A DNA stretch of 17,903 nt from an uncultured Clostridia bacterium (GCA_904501715.1 CAJGCD010000033.1:1-17903), one strand, 5' to 3'. Positions 6,113-14,059 are shown, numbered from the stretch's first letter. Numbers and translations: made by a program. The notes: generated by a model not told the origin, from the letters alone.

Positions 6113-7681
6113 ATGCATCAGGCACTATACAGAAAATGGCGTCCGCAGACCTTTGGTGACGTTTGCGGTCAGGAGCATATTACCTCTATTCTCGAATACG
6201 AGACGGAGAATAACAAATTTTCCCACGCGTATCTGTTCTGCGGTTCAAGAGGAACGGGAAAGACCACCTGCGCCAAGATACTTGCCAAGGCGGTCAACTG
6301 CGAATCCCCCGTGAATGGAAGCCCGTGTAATTGCTGCCCGTCGTGTATGGCTATTGATGCGGGTACGGCTACCGACGTGCTGGAGATGGATGCGGCTTCA
6401 AATAACGGCGTTGACAATATCCGAGATATCCGCGACGAGGTGGTGTATTCTCCCTCGGCGCTGAAATACAGAGTTTATATTGTGGACGAGGTTCATATGC
6501 TCAGCGGAAGTGCTTTTAACGCTTTGCTTAAGACCCTTGAAGAGCCTCCCGCACACGCCATATTTATTTTGGCTACTACCGAGCTTCATAAGCTGCCTTC
6601 TACCATAGTTTCCCGTTGTCAGCGGTACGATTTTCGCAGAATAAGCACCGAAACTCTGGTTGACAGACTTGCTTATATAGCAGATAACGAGGGAATAGCG
6701 TATTCCCGAGATGCGCTTCGCATTATCGCAAAAATGGCTCAGGGCGGAATGAGAGATGCTATCAGTCTGCTTGAGCTTTGCGCGGGTAACCGAGAAAAAA
6801 TAACTACCGAGCTTGTAAATACAACCCTCGGCGTTGGCGGAAGAGAGAGCATGGAAAAAACCGTGCTTGCCATTGCCGACAGTGATTTTGACGCTATCTT
6901 TGCGGCAGTTGACGGTGTCGTAAGCTCCTCAAAGGATATTGCCGTATTCTGGCAGGACCTTGTGTCCTTTTACCGCGATATGCTGGTTATAAAGACTACA
7001 AAGGAAGCCCAAAGCTACCTTGATTTGACCGATGACGAGGTCAGCCGACTTTCGGCAATAGCACAGCGCTTCACAAAAGAAGCTATGCTTTATCATTGCC
7101 GTATTTTAGACGAAACGCTTGTGAATATGCAAAAAGCGGGATCGGCAAAGAGAACGGTTGCCGAAATGGCACTTATAAAAATGTGTGATACGTCGCTGGA
7201 TACAAACGCCGACAGCATTATAGCAAGACTTGCAAAGCTTGAAAATCTTATTGCCGCAGGCGCCGTTGCACCAATAGCCGAAAGGAAAGAAAAGATTTCC
7301 GTTGAGGTGTCCGAGCCCGAACCCAAAAAGCAAGAAGAACATAAGGCGGTCAAAGAGGATATATCCACACCCGCCCAAAACACCTTAAAGGTGCTCAGGG
7401 GCTGGAACGAGATAATCGAAAAGGCGGCAGCGGGCGAGGCATCGGCTCTTGGTTTCCTCAGAATGGCTAAAGCCTTTGCCGATACAAACGGAAAAATATA
7501 CGTCAGATTTCCAAATGACTTCGCAAAAAATATGGTAGATAAGCCAAAAACACGGGAAGCCTTGAGGGCGGCTATGTGTATTACACTTGGAAGAAATCTT
7601 TCAGAAGGCGACGTTATCTTTGGTGTATTTGAGGGTAACGAGGATACCCTTGGAGAGCTTGATGAATTAAATATTGAGTAA
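6113..7681 (+). CDS. dnaX: DNA polymerase III subunit gamma/tau
   Basis: 522 residues. This is the AAA+ ATPase core of the clamp loader that opens the beta clamp and ties the replicase together. Visible: Walker A GSRGTGKTT at 44-52; a zinc site C63, C72, C75 and C78, matching the E. coli spacing; Walker B IVDEVH at 123-128; sensor 1 ATTELHKLP; the arginine-finger motif SRC after it; domain III to about residue 365; then a charged, low-complexity linker (KEKISVEVSEPEPKKQEEH region) and a C-terminal domain of about 110 residues. AAGGAGG sits 6 nt before the ATG. The gene begins only 20 nt after the SRP precursor stem and has no promoter of its own that I can see. ebfC follows after 20 nt. Confidence 0.97.
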   Translation: MHQALYRKWRPQTFGDVCGQEHITSILEYETENNKFSHAYLFCGSRGTGKTTCAKILAKAVNCESPVNGSPCNCCPSCMAIDAGTATDVLEMDAASNNGVDNIRDIRDEVVYSPSALKYRVYIVDEVHMLSGSAFNALLKTLEEPPAHAIFILATTELHKLPSTIVSRCQRYDFRRISTETLVDRLAYIADNEGIAYSRDALRIIAKMAQGGMRDAISLLELCAGNREKITTELVNTTLGVGGRESMEKTVLAIADSDFDAIFAAVDGVVSSSKDIAVFWQDLVSFYRDMLVIKTTKEAQSYLDLTDDEVSRLSAIAQRFTKEAMLYHCRILDETLVNMQKAGSAKRTVAEMALIKMCDTSLDTNADSIIARLAKLENLIAAGAVAPIAERKEKISVEVSEPEPKKQEEHKAVKEDISTPAQNTLKVLRGWNEIIEKAAAGEASALGFLRMAKAFADTNGKIYVRFPNDFAKNMVDKPKTREALRAAMCITLGRNLSEGDVIFGVFEGNEDTLGELDELNIE

Positions 7682-7701
7682 AAATATAAGGAGACATAAG
7701 A

Positions 7702-8049
7702 ATGAGAGCAAACATACCGAGAGGAATGGGCGGCGGTCCCCAGAATATGAACGCAATGCTTAAGCAGGCACAGAAGATGCAGGAGGATATGGCTGCGCTT
7801 CAGGAGGACCTTGATAACAGAGAGTACGATATATCCGCAGGCGGCGGAGTAGTCGGTGTTAAGATAAACGGCAAGAAGGAGATACTTTCTATCGACATCA
7901 AGCCCGAGATAGTTGATCCAGATGATATCGAAACACTTTCCGATATACTCGTAGCCGCTGTCAACGAGGCTATAAAGAGGGTTGAGGATACCAACAACAC
8001 CGAAATGGCAAAGATAACGGGCAATATGGGTATGCCCGGACTTTTCTGA
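7702..8049 (+). CDS. ebfC: YbaB/EbfC family nucleoid-associated protein
   Basis: 115 residues, typical of the YbaB/EbfC (YaaK) family: small DNA-binding homodimers that coat and bridge the nucleoid. A Gly/Met-rich leader (to about residue 16) is followed by MLKQAQKMQEDMAALQ, the family's first helix, then the beta-sheet core with GGGVVGVKINGKKEI, DPDDIETLSD and a second long helix, ending in GMPGLF. AAGGAG lies 8 nt before the ATG. Its place between dnaX and recR is one of the most conserved bacterial gene orders, which supports the call. Only one base separates its stop from the recR ATG. Confidence 0.95.
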   Translation: MRANIPRGMGGGPQNMNAMLKQAQKMQEDMAALQEDLDNREYDISAGGGVVGVKINGKKEILSIDIKPEIVDPDDIETLSDILVAAVNEAIKRVEDTNNTEMAKITGNMGMPGLF

Positions 8050-8050
8050 T

Positions 8051-8650
8051 ATGACCGAATATATTGAGGCGCTCCAGCATCTTGCGGAGCAGTTCGGAAA
8101 ATTGCAGGGAGTAGGCAGAAAGACCGCAATGAGAATGGCGTTTTCGACCATAGAGCTGGACGCTGATTCGGTGCAGGAGTTTGCCAATGCCATAATCGAG
8201 GCTAAGCAGAGGATACACGAGTGCCCTATATGCGGAAATCTTACCGACAGGGAGCTTTGCAGCGTGTGCGAGGACGAAAGTCGCGACAGAAGCGTAATAT
8301 GCGTCGTAGAGGACGTAAAGGCTGTAATGTCCATAGAAAAGGTAAGGGAATTCAAGGGAGTTTATCACGTGCTGGGAGGAGTAATATCCCCCATAAACGG
8401 AATAACCCCTGATAAGATTCGCTTTGCCGAGCTTCTGGCAAGAATAAACCGCGACGGAGCGGAGGAGGTAATAGTTGCCACTAACCCCACCCCCGACGGA
8501 GAGGTCACGGCAATGTATATCTCAAAATACTTAAAGCCCCTCGGAATAAAGGTGACAAGACTTGCTTACGGTATCCCCGTGGGCTCGGAGCTTGAATATG
8601 CCGACGAGGTCACCCTCGGACGCGCCATTGAGGGCAGACAGGACGTATAA
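8051..8650 (+). CDS. recR: Recombination mediator protein RecR
   Basis: 199 residues, full length. RecR works with RecO (and RecF) to load RecA on single-stranded gaps. Parts in order: helix-hairpin-helix with LQGVGRKTAMRMAF (18-31); zinc finger C58, C61, C70 and C73; Toprim domain from about 81 with the acidic VVED at 85-88 and NPTPDGE further on; and the C-terminal Walker-like segment with RLAYGIPVGSELEYAD. The ATG is one base after the ebfC stop and no convincing Shine-Dalgarno lies upstream, so translation is probably coupled to ebfC. It ends the SRP-dnaX unit, with a terminator 8 nt later. Confidence 0.97.
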   Translation: MTEYIEALQHLAEQFGKLQGVGRKTAMRMAFSTIELDADSVQEFANAIIEAKQRIHECPICGNLTDRELCSVCEDESRDRSVICVVEDVKAVMSIEKVREFKGVYHVLGGVISPINGITPDKIRFAELLARINRDGAEEVIVATNPTPDGEVTAMYISKYLKPLGIKVTRLAYGIPVGSELEYADEVTLGRAIEGRQDV

Positions 8651-8658
8651 ATATGTAG

Positions 8659-8688
8659 AAAAGACCGACAAACGTCGGTCTTTTGTTC
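8659..8688 (+). terminator. Intrinsic terminator after recR
   Basis: A perfect 11-bp stem, AAAAGACCGAC (8659-8669) with GTCGGTCTTTT (8674-8684), closes an AAAC loop. The stem's 3' side ends in TTTT and continues GTTC, so the U-tract is short but usable. It closes the SRP RNA-dnaX-ebfC-recR unit. Confidence 0.85.
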
Positions 8689-8792
8689 TATGAGAATCTT
8701 GTTGCCCCGTAAAGCAAAAAAGTACGTGCAGCCACAGTAAGTAACGAAAATGTAAATATTAAACTTTTCTGAAATAAAATCTCAAAATATTG

Positions 8793-8821
8793 TTTACAAA
8801 TCGGGAAAAATGTAGTAAAAT
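8793..8821 (+). promoter_or_regulatory. Promoter for pyrH-frr
   Basis: TTTACA (8793-8798), 17 nt, TAAAAT (8816-8821), with initiation expected near 8828. A TATAAT at 8830-8835 has no good -35 partner at the right distance. The stretch 8689-8792 between the recR terminator and this promoter is AT-rich and holds nothing else I can recognise. Confidence 0.6.
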
Positions 8822-8843
8822 ATATGCAGTATAATTTTATAAT

Positions 8844-8848
8844 GAGGT
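8844..8848 (+). promoter_or_regulatory. Ribosome binding site deciding the pyrH start
   Basis: GAGGT lies 8 nt before the ATG at 8857. The in-frame ATGs at 8824 and 8842 lack such a site, and 8824 lies at or before the predicted transcript start, so 8857 is preferred. Confidence 0.6.
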
Positions 8849-8856
8849 ATTTGGGT

Positions 8857-9570
8857 ATGAACTGCTGTGAGCCTAAGTATAAAAGGATCCTTTTGAAGCT
8901 CTCTGGTGAGGCTTTGCAGGGAAAAGACGGAATTTTGAATTTTGAATTTATTTCTTCTATTGCCGACGTATTGAAGAAATGCCTTGATAAGAATATCGAG
9001 GTCGGTATTATCGTTGGCGCGGGAAATATCTGGCGCGGACGTCAGGGCGGAGAAATGGACAGAGTAAGAGCTGACCATATGGGTATGCTGGCTACTACCA
9101 TAAACGCTCTCGCGCTTCAGGACACCTTCATCCAGAACGGTCTTGACGCGGTGGTAATGACCGCAGTGGAGATGAAAGCATTTGCTGAGCCTTACGTAAC
9201 GCGTGACGCTATATCGGCTCTTGAAAGCGGAAAGATAGTTATTTTCGGTACGGGTCTTGGCTCGCCCTTCTTCTCAACAGATACGGCGGCGGCTCTTCGC
9301 GCAGCCGAGATAAAGGCTGACGCGGTGCTTATGGCAAAGAACATAGACGGTGTATATAACGCAGATCCGAGAAAGGACCCTGCGGCTGTCCGTTACGACG
9401 GGATTACCTATGCGGAGGTCATTTCCAAGGAGCTCAAGGCGCTCGACCTTACCGCTGCGGCATTCTGCCTTGATAACGACATAAAGGCGTATGCCTTTGA
9501 GCTTAAGGACCCAATGAACATATACCGTGTAGCTATGGGCGAGAAGATAGGCACAGAGCTTCACAAGTAA
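8857..9570 (+). CDS. pyrH: UMP kinase PyrH
   Basis: 237 residues from the chosen ATG, close to the usual 235-245. The hexameric bacterial UMP kinase phosphorylates UMP to UDP with ATP and belongs to the amino-acid-kinase fold. Motifs: KRILLKLSGEAL (9-20), VGAGNIWRG in the nucleotide site, DRVRADHMGMLATTINALAL in the UMP-binding region, GTGLGSPFFSTDTAAALRA, and the MAKNIDGVYNADPRKDP segment. The N terminus carries two adjacent cysteines at 3-4 before the conserved core. It has its own promoter and is followed by frr after 53 nt. The rpsB-tsf pair that often precedes pyrH is absent here; the dnaX-recR unit lies upstream instead. Confidence 0.96.
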   Translation: MNCCEPKYKRILLKLSGEALQGKDGILNFEFISSIADVLKKCLDKNIEVGIIVGAGNIWRGRQGGEMDRVRADHMGMLATTINALALQDTFIQNGLDAVVMTAVEMKAFAEPYVTRDAISALESGKIVIFGTGLGSPFFSTDTAAALRAAEIKADAVLMAKNIDGVYNADPRKDPAAVRYDGITYAEVISKELKALDLTAAAFCLDNDIKAYAFELKDPMNIYRVAMGEKIGTELHK

Positions 9571-9623
9571 GACTGAATATTTTCTAAAAAAAGAAATATA
9601 ATTATATACGGAGGACTTTATCT

Positions 9624-10178
9624 ATGAAACTCAACACTAAAGATTTTGAAGTAAAAATGCAGAAAGCTATTGCCGCTTACGAGGAAAACCTCACGGTTAT
9701 TCGCGCAGGTCAGGCTAATACCGCTGTTCTTTCTAAGGTTATGTTTGAATACTGGGGCGCTCCTACACCTCTGACCTCTATGGCAGATATCCGTGTAGCT
9801 GACTCTAAGACTGTTACCATTACCCCTTATGACGGATCCACCCTTAAGGCTATGGAGAAGGCTATCCTTGCTTCCGACGTAGGAATTACTCCTACCAACG
9901 ACGGTAAGGTTATCCGCCTCGTATTCCCCCAGCCTACCGAGGAGCGCCGCAAGGAGCTTGTAAAACAGGTTCAGAAGATGGGCGAGGATGCTAAGGTTGC
10001 TATCCGTAACGTAAGAAGAGATGCCAACGACCTTTGCAAGAAGATGAAGAAGGACGGCGAGATGACCGAGGATGAACAGAAGACTTCGGAGAAGTCTGTT
10101 CAGGACCTTACCGATAAGTACATCAAGGAGGTTGACGCAGTTACCTCCAAAAAAGAAAAGGAAATCATGCAGATCTGA
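9624..10178 (+). CDS. frr: Ribosome recycling factor
   Basis: 184 residues, the standard length. With EF-G it splits the post-termination ribosome. Domain I (three-helix bundle, roughly 1-30 and 104-184) and domain II (31-103) are both complete. Typical stretches are LTVIRAGQAN, YWGAPTPLTSMADI, FPQPTEERRKELVK and the C-terminal EVDAVTSKKEKEIM. GGAGG lies 9 nt before the ATG. Codon choice looks more biased (GTT, CTT, GCT, TCC) than in the neighbours, as expected for a highly expressed factor. It shares the pyrH transcript and is followed 9 nt after its stop by a terminator-like hairpin. Confidence 0.97.
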   Translation: MKLNTKDFEVKMQKAIAAYEENLTVIRAGQANTAVLSKVMFEYWGAPTPLTSMADIRVADSKTVTITPYDGSTLKAMEKAILASDVGITPTNDGKVIRLVFPQPTEERRKELVKQVQKMGEDAKVAIRNVRRDANDLCKKMKKDGEMTEDEQKTSEKSVQDLTDKYIKEVDAVTSKKEKEIMQI

Positions 10179-10187
10179 CTTTAACAC

Positions 10188-10223
10188 AAGCAGGGCGGGT
10201 GCATAGCCCGTCCCTGCTTTTTT
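10188..10223 (+). terminator. Intrinsic terminator between frr and uppS
   Basis: AAGCAGGG (10188-10195) pairs with CCCTGCTT (10212-10219) and CGGG (10196-10199) with CCCG (10207-10210), leaving one bulged T (10211). The 7-nt loop is 10200-10206 and a run of T ends at 10223. It has all parts of a factor-independent terminator, yet uppS begins only 23 nt later with no promoter visible between. It may act as a partial terminator or attenuator for the downstream operon. Confidence 0.85.
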
Positions 10224-10246
10224 AGTATGATACGTGAGGACTGTAT

Positions 10247-10960
10247 ATGAGTGATAATATAAAAGAAGCCGCGGAAATCTGTCCTATAAAGCACATTGCT
10301 TTTATTATGGACGGTAACGGAAGATGGGCTAAAAAAAGAGGAATGCCCCGTGAATTTGGGCATAAGGCTGGCGCCAAGACCTTTGAACGGGTGCTTGACA
10401 GATGCAACGAGAGAGGCATCGAGGCAGCTACGTTCTACGTTTTTTCCACCGAAAACTGGAAGCGTTCCGAGCGCGAGGTTAATGCTTTGATGAAACTTCT
10501 TGAGGACTATCTTGACGAGTGTGAAAGGCAGATAAAGGATGGAAAGAGAAATATAAGATTTATATTTCTCGGTGATAAAACGCCCTTCTCCCCCAATTTG
10601 AGAAAAAAAATGGAGGATATCGAGAAAATTTCCGCCCATAATACTCGAATTGTAAATCTCGCAATAAATTACGGCGGCAGAAGTGAATTGACATACGCAT
10701 TTAACGCCTTAGCAAAGGAAGGGAAGAAACAAATAAGCGAGGAGGATATCTCCAATGCTTTGTATACCAAGGAATCTCCCGAGCTTGATATGATAGTCAG
10801 AACAGGCGGAGACCTCAGAATATCCAATTTTCTGCTTTGGCAGGCAGCGTACGCCGAGCTGTATTTTACCGATAAGCTCTGGCCCGATTTCTCTGCCGAT
10901 GACGTAGATGAGGTCATAGAAGATTTTAAGCGCCGCCAGCGTCGTTTTGGCGGAGTGTGA
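10247..10960 (+). CDS. uppS: Undecaprenyl diphosphate synthase (isoprenyl transferase)
   Basis: 237 residues. This cis-prenyltransferase adds isopentenyl diphosphate units to farnesyl diphosphate to give the C55 lipid carrier for peptidoglycan. Motifs in family order: IMDGNGRWAKKRG with catalytic D22; GHKAGA; STENWKRS; NLAINYGGRSEL; and RTGGDLRISNFLLWQ with R185, R191 and S193, followed by E204 (the Mg/IPP residue) and LWPDF. All expected active-site residues are present. The ATG has TGAGGA 6 nt upstream. It is the first gene after the frr hairpin and ends just before cdsA; the GTG of an upstream in-frame cdsA start would overlap its stop. Confidence 0.97.
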   Translation: MSDNIKEAAEICPIKHIAFIMDGNGRWAKKRGMPREFGHKAGAKTFERVLDRCNERGIEAATFYVFSTENWKRSEREVNALMKLLEDYLDECERQIKDGKRNIRFIFLGDKTPFSPNLRKKMEDIEKISAHNTRIVNLAINYGGRSELTYAFNALAKEGKKQISEEDISNALYTKESPELDMIVRTGGDLRISNFLLWQAAYAELYFTDKLWPDFSADDVDEVIEDFKRRQRRFGGV

Positions 10961-10974
10961 AAGGACGTATTTTT

Positions 10975-11808
10975 ATGTTGAAAAGAATAATAACAGCTAT
11001 ATGCGCGGTAATAATTTTACTTCCCATACTTTGGTTTTCGGATACCCTTGTATTCTCAGCGGCGGTAGCCATAGCTACGCTTATGTGCCTTTTTGAGATG
11101 TCAAGATGTATGGGGCTTCATAAAAATATAGCTCTGACTCTGCCGATATACGTAGCGGCTGCCGTATTTCCTTTCTTACAAAGGATATTGGACTACGGTT
11201 ACGTTGCGATGATAGCGTTTATGGCGGCAAGCCTTTATACCGTCTATGTTTTTGCCCTCGTAATATGGTCTCACGGAAAGCTTAGCTATAAGGATGCTTG
11301 CTCCTCTTGCCTTACCTCATTTTACATAATACTTGCGCTTAATATGGTTGTTTACATAAGGGATTTCGGAGAGAACGGCAAGTATCTGTATTTCCTTATA
11401 TTCATTGGCGCGTGGATAACCGATATCTTTGCTTATTTTACAGGAGTGTTTTTTGGCAAGCACAAGCTTATCGAGGATGTCAGTCCCAAGAAAACCATTG
11501 AGGGAAGCATAGGCGGAATAGTGTTCTGTTCTATTGGATATGTGGTAATGGGAGTTATAGCCAACTTCTTTGGCTGTAACGCTAACTTTGTTTTTTTGGC
11601 GATAGGCGGAATTATAATGTCGGTTATCTCACAGATAGGTGACCTTATAATGTCTGTTATAAAAAGACATTACGGCATCAAGGATTACGGAAAGCTCTTC
11701 CCGGGACATGGAGGTATGCTTGATAGGATAGATTCCATTCTTGCCGTTTCTGTTGCTTTGGCGGCGCTGTGTATGTTCTCTCAGATTACAAATATACCGT
11801 TGATGTAA
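10975..11808 (+). CDS. cdsA: Phosphatidate cytidylyltransferase CdsA
   Basis: 277 residues from the preferred ATG. This integral membrane enzyme makes CDP-diacylglycerol from phosphatidic acid and CTP, the branch point for phospholipids. It is hydrophobic along most of its length (about eight membrane segments). The C-terminal family signature runs from S227 to D253: SVIKR, then KDYGKLFPGHGGMLDRID, with D237, H245, D250 and D253 in place. Start choice: AAAGGA at 10960-10965 is 9 nt before the ATG at 10975, whereas the in-frame GTG at 10957 lacks a properly spaced site. dxr follows after 10 nt. Confidence 0.95.
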   Translation: MLKRIITAICAVIILLPILWFSDTLVFSAAVAIATLMCLFEMSRCMGLHKNIALTLPIYVAAAVFPFLQRILDYGYVAMIAFMAASLYTVYVFALVIWSHGKLSYKDACSSCLTSFYIILALNMVVYIRDFGENGKYLYFLIFIGAWITDIFAYFTGVFFGKHKLIEDVSPKKTIEGSIGGIVFCSIGYVVMGVIANFFGCNANFVFLAIGGIIMSVISQIGDLIMSVIKRHYGIKDYGKLFPGHGGMLDRIDSILAVSVALAALCMFSQITNIPLM

Positions 11809-11818
11809 GGCAGAAGCT

Positions 11819-12979
11819 ATGAAAGAAATTAAGAAAACTATTGCGGTTCTCGGCTCTACGGGCTCTGTGGGAGAACAGTCACTTGACGTTGCCGAAAAAT
11901 TTGATATTGAGGTAAGCTCAATAAGCGCTAACCGTAATTTCTTGCGTGTGGAGGAACAGGCGAGAAAATTCAAGGTAAAAGCGGTGGCTATGGCTGACGA
12001 GAGCGCGGCTCGCGAGCTTAAGGTGCGGCTTGCAGATACAGATATAAAGATATATTCGACTGAGAGCGGAATATGTCAGATGATAGGCGAGCAGAAGCAG
12101 GATACAGTGGTCAATTCAATAATAGGAGAGGCGGGACTTGCGCCTACTCTTGCTACTATTGACTCGGGATGCCGACTTGCTCTGGCTAATAAGGAGTCTC
12201 TCGTGGTAGCGGGTGAGATAGTTATGTCAAGAGCTAAGCAAAAAAATGTGGAGATACTTCCTGTTGACAGCGAGCACTCGGCTATCTTTCAGTGCCTTAA
12301 ATCGGGGAACTCAAAGGAGATAAAGAAAATACTTCTCACCGCTTCGGGAGGACCTTTTTTTAACTATACCAAGGAACAGCTAAAAAATATAGGCATATCA
12401 GATGCCCTTGCTCATCCCACGTGGAAAATGGGTGCTAAGATAACCATTGATTCGGCAACTCTTATGAATAAGGGCTTTGAGGTCATAGAAGCGGTGCATC
12501 TTTTCGGAGTACCCGCTGAACGCATACAGGTGGTGGTACACCGTGAAAGTATAATACATTCTATGGTGGAATATATTGATAACAGCATTATCGCGCAGAT
12601 GTCTGTGCCCGATATGCGGCTTTGCATACAGTACGCTGTTGCATACCCGCACAGAGTGAGCGCGGCTATATCCGAGCTTGACCTTTTTGCGCTTTCGGGG
12701 CTTACGTTCCAAAAGCCCGACCCCAAGACCTTTACACTGCTTGCCTGCGCATACGATTGCATAGCAAAGGGCGGAGCGCTGCCCGCGGTGCTTAATGCGG
12801 CAAATGAGGTGGCAGTCAGCAGATTCCTTGACGGAAAGCTTGATTTTTATCGCATAAGTGAAGCTGTATGCGAAACGGTGGATATACTGTCCAAGGCAAG
12901 CAATGAGCATACCTTGGAGGGAATTTTGAATTACGACAGAGAAGCAAGGACAACTATCGGCAGAATATTAGAGATTTGA
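11819..12979 (+). CDS. dxr: 1-deoxy-D-xylulose-5-phosphate reductoisomerase
   Basis: 386 residues. Second enzyme of the MEP isoprenoid pathway: it rearranges and reduces DXP to MEP with NADPH and a divalent metal, and is the fosmidomycin target. NADPH-binding loop GSTGSVGEQSLDV at 12-24; metal ligands D150 and E152 in PVDSEHSAIFQ, plus E221 in LMNKGFEVIEA with N217 and K218; the substrate-binding TASGGPF loop; and the flap region HPTWKMGAKITIDSAT. Length and spacing match characterised homologues. The ATG follows a TAAGG (overlapping the cdsA stop) by 8 nt. It lies one gene from uppS, which ultimately uses the pathway's product. Confidence 0.98.
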   Translation: MKEIKKTIAVLGSTGSVGEQSLDVAEKFDIEVSSISANRNFLRVEEQARKFKVKAVAMADESAARELKVRLADTDIKIYSTESGICQMIGEQKQDTVVNSIIGEAGLAPTLATIDSGCRLALANKESLVVAGEIVMSRAKQKNVEILPVDSEHSAIFQCLKSGNSKEIKKILLTASGGPFFNYTKEQLKNIGISDALAHPTWKMGAKITIDSATLMNKGFEVIEAVHLFGVPAERIQVVVHRESIIHSMVEYIDNSIIAQMSVPDMRLCIQYAVAYPHRVSAAISELDLFALSGLTFQKPDPKTFTLLACAYDCIAKGGALPAVLNAANEVAVSRFLDGKLDFYRISEAVCETVDILSKASNEHTLEGILNYDREARTTIGRILEI

Positions 12980-13009
12980 TTTTGCACAACCGAAAGGAAG
13001 AATTATTTA

Positions 13010-14056
13010 ATGGGAACTGTGTTAACGGTCATATTTTACGCAATAGTTATGGTCCTTGTATTTGGAGTATTGATATTTATACACGAATTCGGACATTTTT
13101 TTACCGCAAGGCTTTGCGGCGTAGCTGTAAAGGAATTTGCCGTAGGTATGGGACCGACGGTATTTTCATGGAAATCAAAAAAACATGATACCCGTTATGC
13201 CCTCAGAGCTTTTCCTATCGGGGGATTTGTAAGTATGGTAGGAGAGGATGAGGAATCCGAGGACGAAAACGCCTTTTGCAATAAAAGCGTATGGAAGCGG
13301 ATGGTAATAGTAGTGGCGGGTGCCGTAATGAATCTCATTCTCGGGTTTTTGCTGATGCTTGTTGTAGTTCTTATGCAACCAAAGATAGGCTCTACAATAG
13401 TTGCCGATTTTACAGCAGATGCTGTTTCAAACCAACAGCTTATGGTGGGCGACGAGATAATAAGGGTAGACGGTACAAGGGTTCACAGCGGTAACGAGGT
13501 GATGTACGAGATAACCAACAAGGGGTACGAGCCCATTGATATAGTCGTTAAGCGTGACGGGGAAAAGGTCACTCTGAATAACGTGGTTTTCTCCACCGTT
13601 GAGGAGGACGGTATTCTCTTCGGAAATATTGATTTTATGGTTTTGGAGGAGAGCCGAAGCTTTCCCAATCTTATGAAGCAGACCTTTTTCCGCTCTGTGT
13701 CTACCGTAAAAATGGTTTATGATTCTCTTGTGGGACTTGTCAGCGGAAGATTTGGAATGGATGCTGTATCGGGACCCATAGGTGTTGCCGAGGTAGTAGG
13801 AAGTGCCGCAAAGACAGATTATCTGAGCTTTATATATATCGTTTCGGTTTTAACTATAAATCTCGGAGTGGTAAATCTTCTTCCTTTTCCCGCCCTTGAC
13901 GGAGGTCGCTTCGTGCTGCTTGCCATAGAGGGTATAAGAAGGAAGCCTCTGAACCGTAACGTAGAGGGATATATAAATTTCGCGGGATTGATAATTCTTT
14001 TCGCGTTTATGATATTCATTTCATTCAAGGATATTTTAAAATTGATTTTCAGGTAA
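13010..14056 (+). CDS. rseP: Site-2 intramembrane zinc protease RseP/RasP
   Basis: 348 residues. Membrane metalloprotease that cleaves transmembrane substrates such as anti-sigma factors (RsiW in Bacillus) and remnant signal peptides. The first membrane helix carries HEFGH (25-29) with H25, H29 as zinc ligands and E26 catalytic. A second helix follows near 100-120, then one PDZ domain (about 125-200, with GDEIIRVDG). The third zinc-ligand helix has NLLPFPALDGGR with D297 (the LDG motif) and N289/P292, and the final helix is near 322-345. AAGGAAG lies 9 nt before the ATG. It is separated by 30 nt from dxr and by 3 nt from ispG. No anti-sigma factor gene is in the window, so its substrate here is unknown. 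Confidence 0.96.
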   Translation: MGTVLTVIFYAIVMVLVFGVLIFIHEFGHFFTARLCGVAVKEFAVGMGPTVFSWKSKKHDTRYALRAFPIGGFVSMVGEDEESEDENAFCNKSVWKRMVIVVAGAVMNLILGFLLMLVVVLMQPKIGSTIVADFTADAVSNQQLMVGDEIIRVDGTRVHSGNEVMYEITNKGYEPIDIVVKRDGEKVTLNNVVFSTVEEDGILFGNIDFMVLEESRSFPNLMKQTFFRSVSTVKMVYDSLVGLVSGRFGMDAVSGPIGVAEVVGSAAKTDYLSFIYIVSVLTINLGVVNLLPFPALDGGRFVLLAIEGIRRKPLNRNVEGYINFAGLIILFAFMIFISFKDILKLIFR

Positions 14057-14059
14057 TTT

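Noticed and set aside
7322..7345. Possible programmed -1 frameshift in dnaX to make a short gamma form
   Set aside because: CAAAAAG would lead in the -1 frame to a stop within five codons, as hoped for, but the P-site slip is mispaired and I see no downstream stem-loop or upstream Shine-Dalgarno. Mass spectrometry for a roughly 410-residue form would decide.
7093..8355. A 420-codon open frame on the minus strand across dnaX, ebfC and recR
   Set aside because: It runs antisense to three well-supported genes, has no ribosome site and its product is a Ser/Leu-rich composition with no recognisable motif; it is a product of codon bias.
8690..8740. A 16-codon open frame (MRILLPRKAKKYVQPQ) after the recR terminator
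   Set aside because: No ribosome site; it starts right at the terminator end and upstream of the next promoter, so it is unlikely to be transcribed.
8824..8856. Upstream ATGs (8824, 8842) as the pyrH start
   Set aside because: They would add 5-11 residues before the conserved core, lack ribosome sites, and 8824 is at or ahead of the predicted transcript start.
9582..9602. Possible separate promoter for frr (TATAAT-like in the pyrH-frr gap)
   Set aside because: The -10 match has only a poor -35 (TGAATA) at 17 nt; too weak to list in such AT-rich sequence.
10957..10974. GTG at 10957 as the cdsA start
   Set aside because: It overlaps the uppS stop in a GTGA arrangement and could be used by coupling, but the ATG at 10975 has AAAGGA at good distance. 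Not fully excluded.
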